Shown: piece by piece, positions 58,977 to 64,000 of the stretch
Position numbering within the stretch: position 1 is the stretch's first letter
Layout of the letters: the number at the start of each line of letters is the position of its first letter
Assembly (NCBI RefSeq): GCF_004135285.1
Contig: NZ_CP035494.1
Coordinates: 1-64,000, forward strand
Direction: 5' to 3'
DNA length: 64,000 nucleotides
DNA from: Microbacterium protaetiae
GTDB lineage: Bacteria > Actinomycetota > Actinomycetes > Actinomycetales > Microbacteriaceae
Made by a program: the position numbers and the translations under genes
The notes under the pieces: generated by a model
Database searches by the model: none
Told to the model about the DNA's origin: nothing
Seen by the model: only the letters and a program-made list of their open reading frames with translations

Positions 58977-60551
58977 TCAGGCCTGCTCGACGCGCGGGAA
59001 CAACGGGGCCAGGCCGTTCACCGAGGTGCCGGGCTTCAGCGCTCCCCAAGTCCCCGCCTCGCGCACCGACTGATCCTGCAACCGGCCGAGCGAGGTGGCG
59101 GCGCCCAGCGCGACCCACAGCTTCTCGGTGGCGATCGGCATGACCGGCGAGAGCAGCACGGCCAAGGCCCGCAGGCCCTCCGCAGCCGTGTACAACACGG
59201 TGCCCAGGCGCTCGCGCTGCGCGTCGTCTTTGGCCAGCACCCACGGCTCGTTGTCGGTGATGTAGCCGTTCAGCTCGTCGACGATCGTCCAGATCGCACT
59301 GATGGCCTCGTCGATGCGGAACCTCTCGATGGCCGCATCGGCGGCGGCCGCGGCATCCGCCACGGTCTTCTGCACGGCAAGGTCGACCTCGGTGTACTCC
59401 CCCGGCACCGGAACGATGCCCTCGAAGTACCGCTCGATCATCGCCGTCGTGCGCGAGGCGAGGTTGCCGAAACCGTTCGCCAGCTCGGCCTGATAGCGGG
59501 CTGAGAGGTCTTCCCACGAGAACGAGCCGTCGTGCCCGAACGGGATGGCCGAGAGGAAGTAGAAGCGATACGCGTCGGACCCGAACACGTCGGTGATCTC
59601 GGTGGGGGCGATACCGGTGAGCTTCGACTTCGACATCTTCTCGCCGCCGACCAGCAGCCAGCCGTGCGCGAACACGCCCCGAGGCACCTCGAGACCGGCG
59701 GCCATCAGCAGCGCCGGCCAGATCACGGCGTGGAAGCGCAGGATGTCTTTGCCCACCACGTGGTAGGCCGGCCAACGGCGAGCGAAGTTCTCGTCGTCGG
59801 TGCCGTAGCCGATGGCGGTGACATAGTTCAGCAGCGCGTCGACCCACACGTAGATGACATGCGACTCGTCCCAGGGCACCTTGATGCCCCAGTCGAACGT
59901 TGAGCGCGAGATCGACAGGTCTTTCAGGCCCTGCTTGACGAACGAGACGACCTCGTTGCGCGCCGAATCCGGGCGCACGAAGTCGGGCTCGGTCTTGTAC
60001 AGCTCGAGCAGCTTGTCGCTGAACTCGCTGAGCTTGAAGAAGTAGTTCTTCTCCTGCAGCAGCTCGAGCGGCTTGGAGTGGATGGCGCAGACCTTGAGCC
60101 CCTCGAACGGGCCGGTGCCGTCGACGATCTCGGACTCGGGCTTGAACTCCTCGCAGCCCACGCAGTACAGCGCCTCGTACTCGCCCGCATAGATGTAGCC
60201 GCGGTCGTACAGCGCCTGGAAGAACGCCTGCACGGCCTCCTCGTGCCGCGGCTGGGTCGTCCGGATGAAATCGTCGTTGGCGACATCCAGCGTGGTCAGC
60301 AGCGGGAACCAGCTCTCATTGACGAGCTTGTCGACCCACTGCTGCGGGGTCACGCCGTTGGCCACCGCCGCACGCAACATCTTCTGCCCGTGCTCGTCGG
60401 TGCCGGTGAGCATCCAGGTGTCGTCACCGGCCTGGCGATGCCAGCGCGCGAGCGTGTCGACGGCGACGCTCGTGTATCCGTGCCCGATGTGGGGCAGATC
60501 GCTCGGATAGTAGATCGGCGTCGTGATGTAGAAAGAACCCGCAGAAGTCAC
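58977..60551 (-). CDS. metG: Methionyl-tRNA synthetase
   Basis: A 524-residue class I synthetase that charges tRNA-Met. HIGH is at 21-24 (LPHIGHGYTSV), the zinc-type insertion contains YCVGCEEF, the KMSKS loop appears as GGEKMSKSKLTG, and the anticodon-binding helical domain follows. It lacks the C-terminal tRNA-binding extension found in longer homologues, which is normal in this group. An essential housekeeping gene, indicating that the island interval at 44-54 kb sits within core chromosome. Confidence 0.96.
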   Translation of the reverse strand: MTSAGSFYITTPIYYPSDLPHIGHGYTSVAVDTLARWHRQAGDDTWMLTGTDEHGQKMLRAAVANGVTPQQWVDKLVNESWFPLLTTLDVANDDFIRTTQPRHEEAVQAFFQALYDRGYIYAGEYEALYCVGCEEFKPESEIVDGTGPFEGLKVCAIHSKPLELLQEKNYFFKLSEFSDKLLELYKTEPDFVRPDSARNEVVSFVKQGLKDLSISRSTFDWGIKVPWDESHVIYVWVDALLNYVTAIGYGTDDENFARRWPAYHVVGKDILRFHAVIWPALLMAAGLEVPRGVFAHGWLLVGGEKMSKSKLTGIAPTEITDVFGSDAYRFYFLSAIPFGHDGSFSWEDLSARYQAELANGFGNLASRTTAMIERYFEGIVPVPGEYTEVDLAVQKTVADAAAAADAAIERFRIDEAISAIWTIVDELNGYITDNEPWVLAKDDAQRERLGTVLYTAAEGLRALAVLLSPVMPIATEKLWVALGAATSLGRLQDQSVREAGTWGALKPGTSVNGLAPLFPRVEQA

Positions 60552-60640
60552 CCTGCGAGTCTAGTTTGACCGGATGCCGCACACCGATCTGTGACCACGG
60601 GCACGGGAAACGAGCCCGGCACGGGCCCAATCGTCATACG

Positions 60641-60665
60641 CAGACATCAGATGTCTGGCTACGAT
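60641..60665 (+). promoter_or_regulatory. FadR-type operator and leaderless promoter
   Basis: CAGACAT-CAG-ATGTCTG (60641-60657) is a perfect 7-bp inverted repeat around the ATCAGAT core used by several sugar-acid GntR/FadR regulators. A -10 TACGAT (60660-60665) follows and ends six bases before the ATG at 60672, so the operator covers the spacer and -35 region and the message is leaderless. Confidence 0.8.
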
Positions 60666-60671
60666 GACGAC

Positions 60672-61355
60672 ATGGCGGTGACCGACGATGCCATTCTGCG
60701 CATCAAAGAGATGATCGTTTCGGGGCAAGTGCGCCCGGGCGACAGGCTTCCCCCGGAGAAAGAGCTCGGCGAGCGCCTCGGGGTCTCGCGCAGTTCACTG
60801 CGTGAGGCGGTCAAGGCGCTCGAGGTGATCCGGGTACTGGATGTGCGCCGCGGCGACGGCACCTATGTCACCAGCCTCGAACCGCGCCTGCTGCTGGAGG
60901 CCATGAACTTCGTCGTCGATCTGCACACGGATCAATCGGTGCTGGAGATCTTCGCCGTGCGCCGCATGCTCGAGCCGGCCGCCACCGGCATGGCCGCCAC
61001 CCGCTTGACCGACGAGCAGCTGACGCACCTGGAGAGCCTTCTGGGTGCCGCCGACGCCGACGGGCCGATCGAGGCGCTCGTGGCGCACGACCTGGCGTTC
61101 CACCAGGCCATCGTCGAAGGCACCGGCAACGAATACCTCAGCCGGCTGGTCGAGGCCATGCAGTCGGGCACTCAGCGCGCCCGCGTGTGGCGCGGCCTCA
61201 CCCAGCACCGCGCCGCCGAACGCACGATCGCCGAGCACCGGGCCATTCTCGACGCGCTGCAGCGGCGTGATGCCGAGTTGGCGTCGGCGCTGGCCCTGGC
61301 CCACATCGCCGGCATCGAGCATTGGCTGCGCGAGGCCTCGGAGATCGCGCCGTGA
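60672..61355 (+). CDS. FadR/GntR regulator of sugar-acid catabolism
   Basis: A 227-residue regulator with a winged helix (RLPPEKELGERLGVSRSSLREAVKALEVI) and FCD domain with metal ligands in VAHDLAFHQAIVEGTGNEYLSRLV and TIAEHRAILDAL. Start set at 60672 from the -10 position; ATGs at 60651 and upstream lie inside the operator. It is coupled to a lactonase (GTGA overlap), and the convergent genes encode a dehydrogenase and fuconate-type dehydratase. It is therefore the likely repressor of L-fucose or related sugar-acid use. Confidence 0.88.
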   Translation: MAVTDDAILRIKEMIVSGQVRPGDRLPPEKELGERLGVSRSSLREAVKALEVIRVLDVRRGDGTYVTSLEPRLLLEAMNFVVDLHTDQSVLEIFAVRRMLEPAATGMAATRLTDEQLTHLESLLGAADADGPIEALVAHDLAFHQAIVEGTGNEYLSRLVEAMQSGTQRARVWRGLTQHRAAERTIAEHRAILDALQRRDAELASALALAHIAGIEHWLREASEIAP

Positions 61356-62191
61356 CGCTGCTGGATTCGCACGTGCACGTGTGGGATGCCGCCGTGTTCG
61401 ACTACCCGTGGCTCGACACCGCGCCCGCACTCCCCCGCCAGGCGCTGCCCGACGACATCGACCGCGCCGACGGCCTGAGCACGCGGATGATCTTCGTCGA
61501 AGCCGACCGCGCGCGCGACCAGGGACTTCTCGAGGCCCAGTGGGTGGATGCCACGGCCTGGCCGGAACTGGCCGGCATCGTCGCCTTCGCCGACCTGGCG
61601 GCATCCGATGCCCGCCTGTTCGACGAGCTGTCGGCGATCGACCGGGTGGTCGGCGTGCGTCATCCGCTGCAGAACGCGCCGACGCACACGTGGGACGTGC
61701 CGGCGCTGGCCGCGGGTCTGCACGAGCTCGCGCGCCGCGGCCTCACCTTCGATGCGTGCGTGCGCCACACGCAGCTGGCTGCGTTGGCCGAGCTGCTGGA
61801 GCGGGCGCCGGAAGCGCACATCGTGCTCGATCACCTCGGCAAGCCGCCGATAGACGCCGGCCTCGACAGTGCGGCCGGGCGCGCCTGGCATGATGCCGTG
61901 CGCCGCATCGCCGCCCTTCCGCACGCACACGTCAAGCTGTCGGGGCTGGCCGCCGAGGCGAGGGATGCCGCCGCGTACGGACAGCATGCCGACGCGTTCC
62001 TCGCTGCCGGAGTCGACGCGTTCGGCGCCGACCGAGCGATGATCGGCAGCGACTGGCCGGTCTCGGCCCGCACCGGCGTGGGCACGACCCTCACCGATTG
62101 GGTGACGCGCATCCGCCACGCCACGGGTGCGTCGGATGCCGAGTGGGTTCTGCTGACCGAAGGCACCGCGGCCACTTTCTACGGTGTCTGA
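61352..62191 (+). CDS. Amidohydrolase-2 family lactonase (L-fucono-lactonase type)
   Basis: A 279-residue TIM-barrel hydrolase. HxH is in LLDSHVHVWDAA, followed by YPWLDTAPALPR, IVLDHLGKPPID with the second metal His, HVKLSGLAAEA and the catalytic Asp in MIGSDWPVS. This pattern fits sugar lactonases that open fucono- or rhamnono-lactones. It starts with GTG overlapping the FadR stop and ends overlapping the convergent reductase by 13 bases. Confidence 0.87.
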   Translation: MTLLDSHVHVWDAAVFDYPWLDTAPALPRQALPDDIDRADGLSTRMIFVEADRARDQGLLEAQWVDATAWPELAGIVAFADLAASDARLFDELSAIDRVVGVRHPLQNAPTHTWDVPALAAGLHELARRGLTFDACVRHTQLAALAELLERAPEAHIVLDHLGKPPIDAGLDSAAGRAWHDAVRRIAALPHAHVKLSGLAAEARDAAAYGQHADAFLAAGVDAFGADRAMIGSDWPVSARTGVGTTLTDWVTRIRHATGASDAEWVLLTEGTAATFYGV

Positions 62192-63141
62192 TCCTTCTCT
62201 GTCTGCAGGGCGTCCCACAGCGCATCGGGCACCACGGTGGTCATGCGTGCGATGTTCTCGCGAACTTGCTCGGGCCGGGCGGTGCCCACCATGACCGAGA
62301 CCACCTGCGGCAGACGCAGCGGAAAGTGCAGCGCGGCGGTGGGCAGGTCGACACCGTGCTGTTCGCACACCGTGGCCAGCTGCTCCACGTGAGCCAGGAG
62401 CGCCGCCGAGGCGGGCGCGTAATCGAACAGGGCACCGGGAGCAGGATGCGGCGTTGCCAACAGTCCGGAGTTGAACGGCGAGGCCGCCACGATGCGGGTG
62501 CCGCGCTCGATGCACACGGGCACAAGATCATCGAAGCCGTGCGGACGCAGCAGGCTGCACCGACCCGCCACCATGACGACGTCGAGGTCGGCCTCGCGCA
62601 CGGCGCGGGCTGCGACCGCCGCGTCGTTGACCCCGACGCCGATCTGGCCGACAAGCCCTTCGGAGCGCAACTGCTCGAGCGCGGGAAGGCCCTCGCCGAG
62701 CCCCCGCTCCAGGTCGTACGCGTCGGGGTCGTGCAGGTAGGCGATGTCGATGCGATCCAGACCCATCCGTTCGAGGGAGTCCTCGAGACTGCGGCGAATG
62801 CCCGGAAGCGACGGGTCGAAGCGGCGCACCAGGTCGTCGGGCACGTCGAAGCCAGAGGCAAGATCACGCCCTCCGGCGAAGTCGGGGTTGGGCTCGAGCA
62901 GCCGGCCGACCTTGGTGGAGAGCACGAACTTGTCCCGCGGCTTCTCGCGCAGAAACGCGCCCAGGCGCCGTTCGCTGAGCCCCAGCCCGTAGTGCGGCGC
63001 CGTGTCGTAGGCGCGGATGCCGCCGGCCCAGGCCGCCTCGAGAGTCTCGCGCGCCTGCGCATCGGAGACGACGCGGGAGAGATTGCCGATCGGGGCCGCT
63101 CCGAAACCCAGTAGGCTCACCTCCTCGCCGCCGGGTGTCAT
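62179..63141 (-). CDS. Aldo/keto reductase, probable sugar (L-fucose/L-galactose) dehydrogenase
   Basis: A 320-residue reductase with [14 protein letters not shown], the catalytic Asp/Tyr in [17 protein letters not shown], Lys in [12 protein letters not shown] and the [10 protein letters not shown] strand. It is of the group that includes L-fucose, L-galactose and pyridoxal dehydrogenases. Oxidation of the sugar gives the lactone for the enzyme at 61352. Its start overlaps the dehydratase stop by four bases (63138-63141). Confidence 0.86.
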   Translation of the reverse strand: MTPGGEEVSLLGFGAAPIGNLSRVVSDAQARETLEAAWAGGIRAYDTAPHYGLGLSERRLGAFLREKPRDKFVLSTKVGRLLEPNPDFAGGRDLASGFDVPDDLVRRFDPSLPGIRRSLEDSLERMGLDRIDIAYLHDPDAYDLERGLGEGLPALEQLRSEGLVGQIGVGVNDAAVAARAVREADLDVVMVAGRCSLLRPHGFDDLVPVCIERGTRIVAASPFNSGLLATPHPAPGALFDYAPASAALLAHVEQLATVCEQHGVDLPTAALHFPLRLPQVVSVMVGTARPEQVRENIARMTTVVPDALWDALQTEKDQTP

Positions 63142-64000
63142 GCCGCCCCCTCGGGATGCCAGGTGAAACCGGCGATCGACGCGGGCCGCATCTCTGCACC
63201 CGAGCCGGGGGCTTCGGGCGCGCGGTAGCGGCCCCGATCGACGGCGGTCGGGGTCACGAAGTGCTCGTGCAGGTGGTCGACGTACTCGATCATGCGGCCG
63301 TCCATCGTGCCTGAGACGGCCACGAAGTCGAACATCGACAGGTGCTGCACCCGCTCGCACAGGCCCACCCCGCCGGCATGCGGGCAGACCGGCACGCCGA
63401 AGTGTGCGGCCAGCAGCAGCTGCGCGATGTTCTCGTTGACTCCCCCGACCCGGGTGGCATCGATCTGCATGACGTCGATCGCGTGCGCCTGCAGCAGCTG
63501 CTTGAAGATCACCCGGTTCTGCGCGTGCTCGCCGGTTGCGACCCGGATCGGCGCCACGCCACGCGCAATCGCCGCGTGCCCGAGCACGTCGTCGGGGCTG
63601 GTGGGCTCTTCGATCCAGGCGGGATCGAACGCGGCGAGCGCGTTCACCCAGGCCACGGCATCCGGAATATCCCAGCGCTGGTTGGCGTCGATGGCGACTG
63701 GAAATCCCGCTCCCACGGTCTCGCGGGCAATGCGCATGCGCCGGATATCGTCTTCGAGGTTCGCTCCGACCTTCAGCTTTATCTGCCCGAAGCCCTCGGC
63801 CAGCGCCTCGCGACACAGTCGAGCCAGCTTCTCATCCGAGTAGCCCAACCAGCCCGGTGAGGTCGTGTACGCGGGGTATCCCTGGGCGCGCAGCTGGGCG
63901 ATGCGCTCGGTACGCCCGGGTTCGGCCGCGCGCAGAATACGCAGCGCGTCGTCGGGGGTCAGCGCATCGGTCAGGTAGCGGAAGTCGACGAGCGAGACGA
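63138..64000 (-). CDS. L-fuconate dehydratase-like enolase-superfamily enzyme (5' end beyond window)
   Basis: At least 286 C-terminal residues of an enolase-superfamily dehydratase; the frame is open through the window end. Metal and catalytic elements are visible: [11 protein letters not shown] (Lys), IDANQRW (Asp/Asn), EEPTSPDD (Glu), ATGEHAQN (Glu) and QIDATRVGG, with a late His in [12 protein letters not shown]. The text [16 protein letters not shown] and [19 protein letters not shown] match L-fuconate dehydratases closely. It forms 2-keto-3-deoxy-fuconate, the next step after the lactonase. Confidence 0.88.
   Translation of the reverse strand, partial: VSLVDFRYLTDALTPDDALRILRAAEPGRTERIAQLRAQGYPAYTTSPGWLGYSDEKLARLCREALAEGFGQIKLKVGANLEDDIRRMRIARETVGAGFPVAIDANQRWDIPDAVAWVNALAAFDPAWIEEPTSPDDVLGHAAIARGVAPIRVATGEHAQNRVIFKQLLQAHAIDVMQIDATRVGGVNENIAQLLLAAHFGVPVCPHAGGVGLCERVQHLSMFDFVAVSGTMDGRMIEYVDHLHEHFVTPTAVDRGRYRAPEAPGSGAEMRPASIAGFTWHPEGAA

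Overview
The window is high-GC, densely packed DNA from an actinobacterium. Gene style (class 1 HK/LuxR pairs, DUF222-HNH protein, ECF41 sigma factors, LtrA, many -10-to-ATG leaderless starts, frequent GATGCC/GCATCC codon runs) fits Microbacteriaceae, most likely Microbacterium or a close relative. This is inferred from gene content only; there is no rRNA here.

Layout. 0.1-4.3 kb: aldo/keto reductase, an ABC ATPase coupled to a GntR regulator, and a divergent leuA preceded by a leucine-rich leader peptide and alternative hairpins. 4.4-11.2 kb: HNH protein, quinone-oxidoreductase/MarR pair around a perfect operator, OsmC, hemerythrin, an HTH regulator/MFS pair, DUF488 and a frameshifted macro-domain gene. 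11.3-13.4 kb: a SipW-type signal peptidase between two exported TasA/SipW-substrate-like proteins. 13.4-15.6 kb: lipoate-ligase-like protein and a DHA2 exporter.

15.6-22.7 kb: an IclR regulator, a tightly coupled minus-strand operon (class 1 DHODH, N-carbamoyl amino acid amidohydrolase, PyrK, dihydroorotase, degenerate PyrE-like protein) and a divergent aromatic-acid-type MFS carrier. The set matches uptake and reductive degradation of orotate to aspartate, running the pyrimidine pathway backwards. Repeated TTTC/GAAA sites lie just after both divergent promoters.

22.7-44.4 kb: accessory metabolism and regulation. This includes an L,D-transpeptidase, an ABC-F protein with a six-residue leader peptide, FabH-like enzyme, FtsX-type ABC transporter facing its two-component system, MarR/SDR, MarR/MFS and MerR/epimerase pairs with clear operators, and an ECF41 sigma factor whose intergenic region carries two exact TGTCACA-N16-CGTC promoters in opposite orientation.

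44.5-54.15 kb: mobile DNA. An IS3-family element is split by an IS30-family element (3-bp target duplication, clean reconstruction). Next comes a ~6.8-kb island bounded by a 44-bp duplication of the 3' half of tRNA-Pro(GGG). The island has no intact integrase. It carries a three-gene operon: an unknown 537-aa protein, a 72-aa protein, and a 1372-aa protein with a PD-(D/E)xK-like nuclease region followed by a STAND-like NTPase. This is a candidate uncharacterised defence system.

54.2-64 kb: GNAT, LtrA, YhhN, S4 protein, a minisatellite and G-rich tract, tatD and metG, then a converging L-fucose-type oxidative sugar-acid cluster (FadR regulator, lactonase, dehydrogenase, fuconate dehydratase) that runs off the window end.
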